64,000 nt of DNA. Origin: Clitoria ternatea. Lineage: Eukaryota > Streptophyta > Magnoliopsida > Fabales > Fabaceae. How positions within the stretch are numbered: position 1 is the stretch's first letter; each line of letters begins with the position of its first letter. Location: NCBI GenBank assembly GCA_037962975.1, contig CM075671.1, positions 14,431,001-14,495,000 of the forward strand. Reading direction: 5' to 3'. The translations under genes were made by a program, and so were the position numbers. Positions 23,434-36,300 of the stretch are shown here, one piece after another. A model generated the notes under the pieces. It saw only the letters and a list, made by a program, of their open reading frames with translations, searched no databases and had not been told where the DNA came from.

Positions 23434-26400
23434 ATGAATGCTCACGTCAATAACGAAGATATATGTCTGGCAGACAGTGCAACAACTCATACTATTCTAA
23501 AGAATGAGAAATATTTCTATCATATAGTAAAACAAAATGCCAATGTTAATACTATATCTGGTAGTATAAATATAATTGAAGGCTCCGACAGAACCAGTAT
23601 TTTGTTACCTGGAGGAACAAAATTGCATATTAAAAGTGCATTATATTCTAAGAAGTCTCAAAGAAGTTTGTTGAGTTTTATGGATATCCACAGAAATGGA
23701 TATCATATTGAGACCACAAATGAAGGAAAAGATGAATATCTTTACATCACAAAGCTAATTTCTGATAAGAAATGTATATTGGAAAAATTACCTTCATTTT
23801 CCTCCGGTTTGTACTATACTTATATTAGTACAGTTGAAATAAATGTCATTGTAAACCAGAAGTTTACAAATAAGAATGATTTTGTTATCTGGCATGAACG
23901 ATTAGGCCATCCTGGATCAATTATGATGCAAAAAATAGTTGAGAATTCAAATGGTCATTGTTTGTCCAGCAGACAAATTATGCAAACTAAGAATTTCTCA
24001 TGTGCTGCTTGTTCTCAAGGAAAATTGATCATTCGGCCATCACCAATGAAAATTGGGAATGAATCACTCACATTTTTAGAGCGTATACAAGGTGATATTT
24101 GTGGACCAATACACCCTTCATGTGGACCATTTAGATATTTTATGGTTTTGATTGATGCATCAACCAGATGGTCACATGTTTGCTTATTGTCAACTCGCAA
24201 CCAGGCGTTTACGAGATTACTAGCTCAATTAATTCGTTTAAGAGCTCATTTTCCTGATTATCCAATTAAGAAAATACGCCTTGATAACGCTGGTGAATTC
24301 ACATCTCAATCATTTAATGATTATTGTATGTCCATTGAAATTGATGTTGAACATCCTGTAGCACATGTCCATACACAAAATGGACTTGCTGAATCATTGA
24401 TTAAACGTTTGAAATTGATAGCAAGACCATTGTTAATGAGATCAAAACTCCCAATTTCAACTTGGGGACATGCAATCTTGCATGCGGCAACACTTATTCG
24501 CATCAGGCCTACAAGTAATCATGAATATTCCCCTTTACAATTGGTTCATGGTAAAGAACCAAATATTTCCCATCTAAGAATCTTTGGAAGTGCGGTATAT
24601 GTTCCTATTTCTCCTCCACAACGCACTAAGATGGGACCTCAAAGAAGGTTGGGAATATATGTTGGATATGAAAGTCCATCAATAATAAAATATCTTGAAC
24701 CTTTAACAGGTGACTTATTTACAGCTCGTTTTGCTGATTGTCATTTTGATGAATCTGTTTTCCCACCATTAGGGGGAGAAAATAAACAGTTGGATAAAAA
24801 GATCAGTTGGAATGAGATATCTCTCTCACATCTTGATCCTCGAACAAAGTAATCTGAACTAGAAGTTCAGAAAATAATTAGTTTGCAAAATTTAGCAAAC
24901 CAATTACCTAATGCATTTGCTGATCCAAAAAGAGTGACTAAGTCACACATACCAGCTGTTAATACTCCAATAAAGATTGATATCCCTGAAGGACAATCTA
25001 AATTTGCAAATGAGTCTGAAGCCAAAATAAAACGTGGCAGACCTGTTGGTTCTAAAGATAAAAATCTTCAGAAAAGAAAAGTAAATAAAGAGGATGGTCG
25101 AATCGAGGATATAAAGACTCCAGTAGAGTTTCCTAACATAATCAAAGTTTCAAATCCAGAAGAAACTAAGGTACCTGAAATTCATACAAATAAAGAGATC
25201 TCGATAAATTATGTCATGGATAGAATACAATGGAATCGACCTGAAGTCGATATTGATGAAATTTTTGCATTCAAGGTAGCTCTTGATATCATAAATGATG
25301 ATAAAGATCATGAGCCAAAATCAGTTAAAGAATGTGCACAGAGAAATGATTGGCCAAAGTGGAAAGATGCAATGCAAGAAGAGTTAAACTCACTTGTAAA
25401 ACGTAAAGTTTTTGGGCCTGTAGTCCAAACACCCAAAGGTGTAAAACCAGTTGGGTACAAATGGGTCTTTACGAGAAAAAGAAATGAAAATGGTGAAATT
25501 GTGCGATACAAAGCAAGACTTGTTGCACAAGGATTCTCACAAAGACCTGGTATTGATTTCGAAGAAACATATTCACCAGTGATGGATGCCACTACTTTTC
25601 GATACTTGATAAGTTTGGCAATCTGTGAAAGGCTTGACTTACGCCTTATGGATGTTGTTGCAGCATATTTATATGGATCACTTGAAAATGACATATATAT
25701 GAAACTCCCTGAAGGATTTAATTTGCCTGAAGCATACAAGACAAATCCTCGAGAAAATTATTCAATTAAATTGAATAAATCTCTTTACGGACTGAAACAA
25801 TCTGGACGTATGTGGTATAATTGCCTCAGTGAATATCTGTTGAAAGAAGGGTATAAAAATGACCCGATTTGTCCATGTGTTTTTATGAAAAGATTGGGAA
25901 AAGAGTTTGTTATAATTGCAATTTATGTAGATGATTTAAACATCATCGGGACTCCTGAAGAGCTCTCAAAGGCTGTAAATTGCTTAAAAAAGGAGTTCGA
26001 GATGAAAGACTTGGAAAAAACAAAGTTTTGTCTCGAATTACAATTAGAATATTTAAAGGAAGGAATTTTAATGCACCAAAAGACCTATACAGAAAAGGTA
26101 CTAAAGCGGTTCTATATGGATAAATCACACCCATTGAGCAGTCCAATGGTTGTAAGGTCACTTGAAGTGAGCAAAGATCCTTTTCGACCTTAAGAGAAAA
26201 ATGAAGAACTACTTGGTCCTGAAGTACCATATCTCAGTGCAATTGGTGTACTAATGTATCTTGCTAGTCATACACGACCTGATATATCATTTGCTGTCAA
26301 TTTATTAGCAAGATATAGTTCTTTACCCATAAAAAGGCATTGGAATGAGATTAAACACATATTCCGATACCTTAGAGGTACAATGGACATGGGTTTATTT

Positions 26401-26938
26401 TTCCCATATGTACCTAAGGCAAACCTAGTTGGTTAGGCTGATGCGGGGTATCTGTCTGATCCTCATAATGGTCGATCACAAACAGGATATTTATTCACAT
26501 GTGGTGGTACAGCAATTTCATGGAGATCCATAAAACAAACGATCACAGCAACATCATCTAATCATGCTGAAATCTTAGCATTACATGAAGCAAGTCAAGA
26601 ATGTGTTTGGTTGAGGTCTATGATTCAACATATTCAAGAAACTTGTGGCTTGCATGCTGGAAAACTAGCACCAACAATCTTATGTGAAGATAATACAGCT
26701 TGTATTTCTCAGTTAAAGGAGGGCTATATTAAAGGAGATAGGACAAAACATATTTCACTAAAAAAAAAATTTTACTCATGATCTTATAAAAAATGGTGAA
26801 ATAAATGTCCAGAAAGTCCAATCATATAAGAATCTAGCAGATATATTTACAAAATCTTTGCCAACCAAAGTCTTCGAGCAGCTAGTACAGAAGATTGGTC
26901 TTCGATGCTTACATAAATGCTCTGATGAGGGGGAGAAT
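23434..26938 (+). pseudogene. Pol of Copia A, disrupted
   Basis: In order it encodes the protease (LADSATTHTIL), the GAG-pre-integrase zinc region (HERLGHPGS..CAACSQGK), the integrase core (GDICGP, RLDNAGEF, NGLAE), the reverse transcriptase (YKWVFTRKRNENG, YVDD near 25927) and RNase H. Compared with intact B, stops interrupt at 24850-24852 and 26191-26193 (both CAA to TAA) and 26434-26436 (TAT to TAG). A one-base gain in the A-run at 26760-26769 shifts the frame before the end. Each of the last domains is still recognisable. Confidence 0.93.
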
Positions 26939-27080
26939 TAAATACTTGTACATTTAATTATATATTTCTTTGTAAGGAATGTTGTACTCTTTTTCCTTCA
27001 CTAGGTTTTTATCCCATTAGGTTTTTCCTAGTAAGGTTTTAAGGAGGCACATTCTAAAATATGGACATCCAAAGGGGGAG

Positions 27081-27262
27081 TATTATGAATATTTTAATTT
27101 ATTGGATGTCCCACCCAAGTTCTATAAATAGAACTTGGTTTAAGCCATTAATGCACACTTAAGGAAGAACTTCTTCATTTCTTCAAATCTCTTCTCTAAT
27201 TGTTCTCTTCTACTCTTTATTCTTCATTTATCTTCCTTTAAATTTTAGCTTATTTTATAACA
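27081..27262 (+). repeat. 3' LTR of Copia A
   Basis: This matches the 5' LTR over 182 bp with a single visible difference. The TATA box is at 27122-27131. It is preceded by AAAGGGGGAG and followed by the duplicated target CTTGT. Confidence 0.93.
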
Positions 27263-27267
27263 CTTGT

Positions 27268-28081
27268 AACCTTAAATTTTAGATACAATTAATATAATAC
27301 ATCCCATTAACGCCTAATCAAGCATCCTTAAATTAAATTAGTGTATGCATTTCATTTACATATTGTAAATAATGTAATAACTTGTCATCATCAAGGAGTA
27401 ATATAATGATGATGCATCAAATCATCTTAATTATTGAGACTATTTATTTTAGTTATAAAGAAGACTTTAAGCTCATCTTTATATGGTGTAAATGGGGTTT
27501 GGCAGAAGGTGGTAGTGACGGGTGCATGATGGCCCCATGATTGACTTCACAAATCTAGAATAGCCCCACTTTACACAGACAATGATTAATAAGTCAAGCA
27601 AAAAGAAGATTAGCTTTGCTGAGTGAGCACTACAGACAACAGCATCCACATCTCAATTGCCCCACCATTAGACATTATCCTTAAGACATGGCCTTCATAG
27701 CAAACCCCATTGTTAGTGTGCTCAGTAAAGTACATACTCATATGAAAATGAAACAATTCTTAATTTCCATGCAATCATCAATCAACAACAATAAACAGTT
27801 TACAAGAAAAGTCCCTGCAGTGTCATATTTAATTATAGACATCACAGATAATATACTATTTACTAATCAACTACTAATGAAATCTTCCTAGTTTTACAAA
27901 TCTAATAATAATGCAATTGACTGTGACAATGAATATGTATCTATCCTCCACCAACCTTTTCTCCTCCCCACCATTTTGTTCTACATAACAATAAAGTCTT
28001 TTTCTCATTGCAGCTTCACGGAATTTACTTACATGAAGTGAAGTGACATCAAATGTTGCACTTCTCAATGTAGAAACAGTA
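27268..28081. other. Intergenic spacer downstream of the KH gene
   Basis: AT-rich host sequence between Copia A and the stop codon of the KH gene. It should hold the 3' untranslated region of that gene (minus strand). No other gene or repeat is recognised. Confidence 0.6.
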
Positions 28082-31000
28082 CTATTGGTCTGTTTTGGCC
28101 CGTTTTATTTCATTAGAGGTGAATGGAGAGACACTGCCACTAAGTTGAGGACTCTCTTCTCTAAAATTGGAATTCAGCATAGCAAGTTCTCTTAGTTGTT
28201 GCCTCTTGTACATGTCCTGTGACTCATCCTGCTAATGAAAATGGCGGAGAATAAGAAATACTTTTGTACAACCACAAGACTTTATCCTAAGTGTCACTTT
28301 GCTAAGTTATTTGTAACTTGACTCATGGAACATTTGGCTCAAGATAAACTCACTTTCTACAAAATTTTCCCCATCATGGTGCAGCTAGTTCATTAGCATT
28401 AGTAAATACTTGCATAAAATATGCTTTCAATAGCAGGATGTTGTCATTTTTCCATTAACAAGCTTTTAAAGAATTAGTGACTAATAAAGTATTACATAGT
28501 ATAAATTGACAACACCTTGCATCAAATGTGTAAGGAGAAAAGTAGAAACAAAAAATAATAATAATTAGTGACTAATAAAGAATTATAATTATAAAGAGAT
28601 ACCACAGGCTTAAGTAGCTCTTCTATGATTTCTTGTGCTTGCCTCAGCCTTAGATCAACAACATTGACAGGTAATTCAGCTTCAATCAAAACATGCAGTG
28701 GTTCATTCAGGTGCTCATAGCCAGGCCTTCCTCTTAACAACTCTTCCTTTAAATGAGTCAGTGGAGTAAGCAGTTACAATTAATAAAATCATAGGTTGTG
28801 AAAGTAAAAACTAAGAAAAAAGAAGTGACATATGAATCTAAATTTGGTTCTGTGGAGTTGCGAGGCAATAATCCACTAAGGAAGAGATGATACTTTTTCC
28901 AAGTCTCTTATTGAACCTTTCCCTCTGATATATACACGGCAACCAGTGGTAGCTTCTACTCGCTTCAGTGAATTACCCCTAGGACCAAGAAGCCTTCCAA
29001 CAAAATTGAACTGAAATTTGAGCAAGGCTTAAGTGACTCAAATATAGGTAGAAGTAGAACATCATCAAACTAAGAGAAAATAATATCAACCAACATAATA
29101 TTACATCAAAACTCATTAACATGTTTTACATATCTTACATTTGGATAGCTATCATAAGGAATATCCAAGCGCATTATCCTCTTCACAATGTGAGAACTTG
29201 GAACTCCCGGTGCTGCTTGCCAATCAACATTTAGTCCCTGTACTCCACCTAACCTCTGATGTAAGATTGGACTTAGGCTCTTAGCAAATGAAATAAATAA
29301 CCAAGGTATAAAAGGAGAAAAGAAGTGAATGGATGAATAAAATGGAAGAGAAATGTTTGTATATAGACTTATAGAAAGAAATCATGTCATGAACATTTGG
29401 TTTGAGAGAACATTTTTTGCTTTCATTTTCTATTTTTACCTTTACTAAATTGTCATCTCATTTGCTTTACTTGTTTTCATATAGGAAACAATGAAAACAA
29501 TCCATGAATGGTTTTTAGTTTAACATTGAAGCAATAAGAAGTAGGAACGAGATATTATGAAGAATGATACATTAAATTAAGTGGATGGTTGAGAGAGGGT
29601 GAATGGAAAAAGGAGGGGGGAAGGGAAGACATGAGTTTGAATCCCTCCACCAACATTTCTAGCAAAAACGAACAAAATAACTTTTTCCGGTGAAAAATAA
29701 GTGCATGTTTGGTTTTACATTTGCTAGTCATACACATGGATCCATTTTAACACAACAAAGTGTAGCTTACATGTTTCAATTCCAAGTTTAGTTTGATTTG
29801 ATTTGTTTGCAAACATGCACTAGACTGAAGTATGGAACAGAAAGTAAATACTTACTTCATGTGGCAGGCTGTTCCAGCCAGTAAAATTTGGTGTTATGTC
29901 TAAAGAAGGCTTAAAACTGGGTTTGGGGCTTCCTAGCTGCACTCTGTCATAGTCACTAAACCCTTGGTTCTGCATCAATCCATTCTTTCCAGAAACCCTT
30001 AAAATCTCTGATAATAAGGTAATACATAATATAAGATCGAGTATAAAGAATAAGACCTTCCTTCTGTAAGTTGTCAAATATGAACAATAAGAGGTATTAC
30101 TATTAGCAAGCACATAATTCAAATCATGACTGGAATACAGAATGTTCTAGCAAACATTAACATTTAAAGCTGATAAGTTAAAGTTCGATCTACTCATTCA
30201 AAAAAGGGCCTAATTAATTTATTTTACTATAGTGGACAATTTCTTCAATTAAAGCAACATTTCATTGTTTGATAAAGAGTGCACATATAGATTAATACTA
30301 TCTTCATCCCTAAATATAAACATCTCTTAACTAATTCCAGTCTTCTTTAAAATTGATTAATATAGTTAAAGTCATTTAATGTGTTATCAAATTGTAGTAG
30401 TTTTTCAAAAGTACCATTACATATTTTATTGGGACTCACAAATCTTGGAAAGTAATGACTAATGAGTATTGCTACCATTTTAGGGACTAATTTTTTCACT
30501 CTGCAGTTTGAGTCCTTTTCATGAATTTATCTACAGAAAGAATCTAAAGAATTATGCTGAAGTTTGCTTAGGTCACATACATAGGAGACTAATCCAGTTT
30601 CCCATGATTAACAATATAGACTCCTGATTTCTTTAGCAATTATTAGTGATAACAAGTTATGTACTAACCAGAAACTGAAATGAAATCCTACTATACTTCA
30701 ACCAAGTGAGAAGATCATAACTTGTGAATTAAATCCATTCTAAAGGAAATAATAATCCTCAAAACAAAAATCAAGTCAAATAAAATACTAGTAAGTAACC
30801 AGAAAACCAAGTTCAAACTTGGTCCAATTCACATGGAATAGGAGGCAGATCAGTTGAAAGTTGAAACGAATTGAAAATCAAAAAGGGTTAAATTCTCAAT
30901 AACAGAAACCTTGAATACATATATTAAAGATTTAGAAAAACAAACCTTGGTTTAAGAGCTTGGTACATAAGGGTAGGACTTGCATGAAAGGTCCAAGCTT

Positions 31001-31258
31001 CTGGTGTTCTGCTAGAAGCTCTGTTAAGTACTGACTATAAGAAACATAGATAAGAACATGCACAAAGTTAATTGAAAGTCTTGACACCAAACATATACAG
31101 GTACCTGAAAAAATCAAAACTTTCACACTAAATAACAGAAGCAGAATCACCCCTCAATCCATTTACCTATCAACATCAAAGTTGCTTCTCATGTTTATGT
31201 TTGGTGAATTGGCCCTTGCTATTGCAGGTGAGGAAATCTGATTGTACAAACCAGACAT
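28082..31258 (-). CDS. KH domain STAR/Quaking-like RNA-binding protein, seven coding exons
   Basis: Coding exons (minus) are 31258-31167, 31034-30946, 30007-29856, 29255-29139, 29010-28894, 28746-28603 and 28228-28082. All introns are GT-AG and the frame is continuous, giving 285 residues. It starts MSGLYNQISSPAIARANSPN. Residues about 31-62 (SQYLTELLAEHQKLGPFMQV) match the STAR dimerisation (Qua1) region. The KH domain spans about 138-237, with IVKRIMRLDIP, the RNA-contacting GPRG loop at 159-162 and LRGRPGYEHLNEPLH. The C-terminal KRQQLRELAMLN is Qua2-like. Length and exon pattern fit the plant At2g38610/At3g08620 (SPIN1-like) group, which acts on RNA in the nucleus and is linked to flowering control in rice. 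It is the only intact host gene here and sits between two Copia insertions. Confidence 0.95.
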
Positions 31259-31370
31259 CAATTCAAAAGAACACAAAGGCTTGCACAGAAAGACTAGAGA
31301 AAATTCAAAGGGTGTAAAGAGATAAGAAAGGGTTGCTTGAGATGAGTCTGGACTCTGGCCTCAAAGATCC

Positions 31371-31381
31371 TCTTTATAAAA
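31371..31381 (-). promoter_or_regulatory. Candidate TATA box of the KH gene
   Basis: On the minus strand GTTTTATAAAGAG lies about 115-120 bases upstream of the ATG, a normal distance for a plant 5' untranslated region. There is no other evidence for the promoter. Confidence 0.4.
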
Positions 31382-31539
31382 CAGAGAATAAAAGAAGAGG
31401 AAAATGGTAGTGAAAGAAGGAAAGGCACACAAATAAAAACTAGAAATTCAGATGGAGGGCCACCTTTTTTTTGTAGCTCAGTAGTAAAAGGAAGCGTTAA
31501 AGGGTGTCTCTCTATCCACCCATCTATCTCTTTCATGGG

Positions 31540-31640
31540 GTGTTTTAATTGTTGTTTTGTTGACTTCTATTGCATATGCAGTGTTGTATCATTGTGTATG
31601 TATCTTTTCATTAACAAACAAATGTACCTATAGATAGTTC

Positions 31641-31711
<71 letters not shown>

Positions 31712-33030
31712 GTAAATAAATTTTCCAATTGACTATAAACTATTGTAGAGAAAATAATACTACTGAGGATGTTGAACAACTTCAAATTATTATGACTTAA
31801 TCAGTTATATTGACAGACTTTAGGATTTGACTCTTTTAAAGTATGTTAGTTAATCTTTTAATATAAGGTGTACTGATAATCATTAATTAAAAATTTAACA
31901 TTGATCTTTTAACTATATATAAGGTTTATTATAAATTTTCTTATATATTATCACAATTTCAATTATTTATCTTATAATTTTAAAAGAATTAGATGCTTAA
32001 ATTTTAATCCTAAGAATACAGCTATTAAATTCGTCATCTAAAAATAAGATGATCCCTTAAAGATGAAAAAAATTAAAAATGAATCATCTAACTCAATCAT
32101 TTTATATTAGATAAGTCTTTTTTACAAAAAGTTTAATTTGGTCAACATATTATTTATTAAACTTTTTTACACCTAAAAAACAATCATTATTTATTGGATT
32201 TTAATCAATATAAAGAATTAAGAATTAATATGATAATTAAATCAATCATAAAAAGAATTTGTAATTTGCAAAGGACCACTTAGCTTTAGAGGAACATTCT
32301 CTCAAGGAATTTTATCTTTTATAATAATTTTTATGGTCCTTATACGCCATGTGAATAGAAAGGATAGTCAAAGTGAGAAATGAAATCTCTTAAAATCTTC
32401 ACTACATTTCAAGAACACAAGGCAAAGAATTCTCTCTCCTTGAATGATGTGATAATAATACTTGTCAGCTAGAGAATGGTAATTAAAATGCCAAAGCAAT
32501 CATTAAAATGCTAAAGCAAGTCATGCACGCTCCAATAAGGGTGCGTGAAGTTGGATTTGGAAGACGTTTGGTGCAGTGTTGATGTGAATACAAAGAAGGT
32601 GTCATACGGTCAAATAAAGTTTTGATTGTTTTGAACTGCATAAAAAATTAATATTAACACTTTAAATTTTTCTATTTTTCTAACTTTGTTTCTTCAACTA
32701 GAAATTAAATATCTCGTTGATTCAATCAGTTACAAAGAGGGTACCCCAATGATCCAATGTGGGTCACTAACACCAGATCATGAACATGTAGACTCTTTGA
32801 AACCAATCTCCCTCATGTTTCACGCTTATGATATACATATATGTACAACACAGCATAAATGATGATCATCAAATTCCTGCAAGCAATTGTTATTGTTAGT
32901 ATTCATCTCCCTCTCTCTCTCTCTCTCGGAAACTTTACTGCATTGTTATTTACATTCATCAGCAAGCAAGAAAAATATCACCTTCAAATAATAGAGGAAA
33001 ATTTTATGTTTTTGATATTTAGACTACTAT
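31540..33030. other. AT-rich upstream region of the KH gene
   Basis: It includes an (AT)n microsatellite at about 31648-31708 and a (CT)n run near 32908-32927. Otherwise it is AT-rich sequence in which no gene or mobile element is recognised. It separates the KH gene from Copia B. Confidence 0.6.
31648..31708. repeat. (AT)n microsatellite
   Basis: About 60 bases of uninterrupted AT dinucleotides, about 390 bases upstream of the KH start codon. Confidence 0.95.
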
Positions 33031-33035
33031 GTTTA

Positions 33036-33214
33036 TGTTATAAAATTAGAGAAGAAAAATGGACTTAAAATGAAGAAAGGAGAATGAAGAGAGTAGTGAA
33101 ATTGAAGAGAAAGTAATTGAGAGTTAGAGAGAAGAAGTGTATCAAATTAAAGAAGGATGAGTCCTATTTATAGACTAAAATGGACATCCACTATACATTA
33201 TAATATTCATAATA
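33036..33214 (-). repeat. 3' LTR of Copia B
   Basis: On the minus strand it begins TATTATGAATATTATAATG and ends TTTTATAACA. The TATA box CTATAAATAG corresponds to 33164-33173. It is identical to 39124-39302. Its promoter would fire leftward, toward the KH gene. Confidence 0.95.
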
Positions 33215-33357
33215 CTCCCCCTTGGATGTCCATATTTAGAATGTGCCTCATTAAAACCTTACTAGGAAAAACCCAGTGGGACAAAAACCTAGTGAAGGAA
33301 AAAGAGTACAACATTCTTTACAAAGTATATCCGTAAAAATGATTAAATTACAAATAT

Positions 33358-36300
33358 TTAATTCTCCCCCTCATCAGAACACTTATGTAAGCGTCGAAGA
33401 CCAATCTTCTGTACTAGTTGCTCGAAGACTTTGGTTGGTAATGACTTTGTAAAGATATCTGCTAGATTCTCGCATGATCGGACTTGCTGAACATTTATTT
33501 CACCATTCTTTATAAGATCATGAGTAAAGAAAAATTTTGGTGAAATATGTTTTGTCCTATCTCCTTTAATATAGCCCTCCTTTAACTGAGAAATACAAGC
33601 TGCATTATCTTCACATAAAATTGTTGGTGGTAGTTTTCCAGCATGCAAGCCACAAGTTTCTTGAATATGTTGAATCATAGATCTTAACCAAACACATTCT
33701 CGACTTGCTTCATGTAATGCTAAGATTTCAGCATGATTAGATGATGTTGCTGTGATTGTTTGTTTTATGGATCTCCATGAAATTGCTGTACCACCACATG
33801 TAAACAAATAACCTGTTTGTGATCGACCATTATGAGGATCAGACAAATACCCCGCATCTGCATAACCAATTAGGTTTGCCTTAGATACATATGGAAAAAA
33901 TAAACCCATGTCCATTGTACCTCTAAGGTAGCGGAATATGTGTTTAATCCCATTCCAATGCCTTTTTGTGGGTAAAGAACTATGTCTTGCTAACAAATTA
34001 ACAGCAAATGATATATCAGGTCGTGTATGACTAGCAAGATACATTAGTGCACCAATTGCACTAAGATATGGTACTTCAGGACCAAGTAGTTCTTCATTTT
34101 TGTCTTGAGGTCGAAATGGATCTTTGCTCACTTCTAGTGACCTTACAACCATTGGACTGCTCAATGGGTGTGATTTGTCCATATAAAACCGCTTTAACAC
34201 CTTTTCTGTATAAGTCTTTTGGTGCATCAGAATTCCTTCCTTTAAATATTCTAATTGTAATCCGAGACAAAACTTTGTTTTTCCCAAGTCTTTCATCTCG
34301 AATTCATTTTTTAAGTAATTTACAGCCTTTGAGAGCTCTTCGGGAGTTCCGATGATGTTTAAATCATCTACATAAATAGCAATTATGACGAACTCTTTTC
34401 CGAGTCTTTTCATAAAAACACATGGACAAATTGGGTCATTTTTGTACCCTTCTTTCAACAAATATTCACTAAGACAATTGTACCACATTCGTCCAGATTG
34501 CTTTAATCCATAAAGAGATTTATTCAATTTGATTGAATAATTTTCTCGAGGATTTGTTTTATATGCTTCAGGCAAATGAAATCCTTCAGGGAGTTTCATA
34601 TATATGTCATTTTCAAGTGAGCCATATAAATATGCTGCAACAACATCCATAAGGCGTAAGTCAAGCCTTTCACGGATTGCCAAACTTATCAAGTATCGAA
34701 AAGTAGTGGCATCCATCACTGGTGAATATGTTTCTTCGAAATCAATTCCAGGTCTTTGTGAGAATCCTTGTGCAACAAGTCTTGCTTTGTATCGCACAAT
34801 TTCACCATTTTCATTTCTTTTTCTCGTAAAGACCCATTTGTACCCAACTGGTTTTACACCTTTGGGTGTTTGGACTACAGGCCCAAAAACTTTACGTTTT
34901 GCAAGTGAGTTTAACTCTTCTTGCATTGCATCTTTCCACTTTGGCCAATCATTTCTTTGTGCACATTCTTTAACTGATTTTGGCTCATAATCTTTATCAT
35001 CATTTATGATATCAAGAGCTACTTTGAATGCAAAAATTTCATCAACATCGACTTCAGGTCGATTCCATTGTATACCATCCATGACATAATGTATCGAGAT
35101 CTCTTTATTTGTATCAATTTCAGGTACCTTAGTTTCTTCTGGATTTAAAACTTTGATTATGTCAGGAGACTCTACTGGAGTCTTTATATCCTCGATTCGA
35201 CCATCATCTTTATTTACTTTTCTTTTCCGAGGATTTTTATCTTTAGAACCAACAGGTCTGCCACGTTTTATTTTGGCTTCAGACTCATTTGCAAATTTAT
35301 ATTGTCCTTCGGGGATATCAATCTTTATTGGAGTATTAACAGCTGGTATATGTGACTTAGTTACTCTTTTTGGATCAGCAAATGCATTAGGCAATTGGTT
35401 TGCTAAATTTTGCAAACTAATTATTTTCTGAACTTCTAGTTCAGATTGTTTTGTTCGAGGATCAAGATGTGATAAAGACCTCTCATTCCAGCTAATCCTT
35501 TTATCCAACTGTTTATGTTCTCCCCCTAATGATGGGAAAATAGATTCATCAAAATGACAATCAGCAAAACGAGCTGTAAATAAATCACCTGTTAAAGGTT
35601 CAAGATATTTTATTATGGATGGACTTTCATATCCAACATATATTCCCAACCTTCTTTGAGGTCCCATCTTAGTGCGTTGCGGAGGAGAGATAGGAACATA
35701 TACCGCACTTCCAAAGATTCTTAGATGAGAAATATTTGGTTCTTTACCATGAACCAATTGTAAAGGGGAATATTCATGATTACTTGTAGGCCTGATACGA
35801 ATAAGTGCTGCCGCATGCAAGATTGCATGTCCCCAAGTTGAAATTGGGAGTTTTGATCTCATTAACAATGGTCTTGCTATCAATTTCAAACGTTTAATCA
35901 ATGATTCAGCAAGTCCATTTTGTGTATGAACATGTGCTACAGGATGTTCAACATCAATTCCAATGGACATACAATAATCATTAAATGATTGAGATGTAAA
36001 TTCACCAGCGTTATCAAGGCGTATTTTCTTAATTGGATAATCAGGAAAATGAGCTCTTAAACGAATTAATTGAGCTAGTAATCTTGCAAACGCCTGGTTG
36101 CGAGTTGATAATAAGCAAACATGTGACCATCTAGTTGATGCATCAATTAAAACCATAAAATATCTAAATGGTCCACATGAAGGGTGTATTGGTCCACAAA
36201 TATCACCTTGTATACGCTCTAAAAATATAAGTGGTTCATTCCCAATTTTCATTGGTGATGGCCGAATGATTAATTTTCCTTGAGAACAAGCAGCACATGA

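Larger units (their letters stand above)
21078..27262 (+). mobile_element. Copia element A (Ty1/copia LTR retrotransposon, defective)
   Basis: A 6185-bp element flanked by the 5-bp target duplication CTTGT (21073-21077 and 27263-27267). It has 182-bp LTRs with one visible mismatch (a T/A difference near their 3' ends), a leader with hairpins, separate gag and pol reading frames, and a polypurine tract AAAGGGGGAG at 27071-27080. Terminal bases are TA...CA rather than TG...CA. Pol carries three stops and a frameshift, so it cannot move by itself. It is a sister of element B on the other side of the KH gene, in the opposite orientation. Confidence 0.95.

Noticed and set aside
28082..31258. The KH gene as a processed retrocopy
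   Set aside because: It has six GT-AG introns and a continuous frame, so it is a normal gene.
34068..36283. Plus-strand open frames across Copia B pol
   Set aside because: They mirror the intact minus-strand pol and the same mirror frames appear in Copia A.
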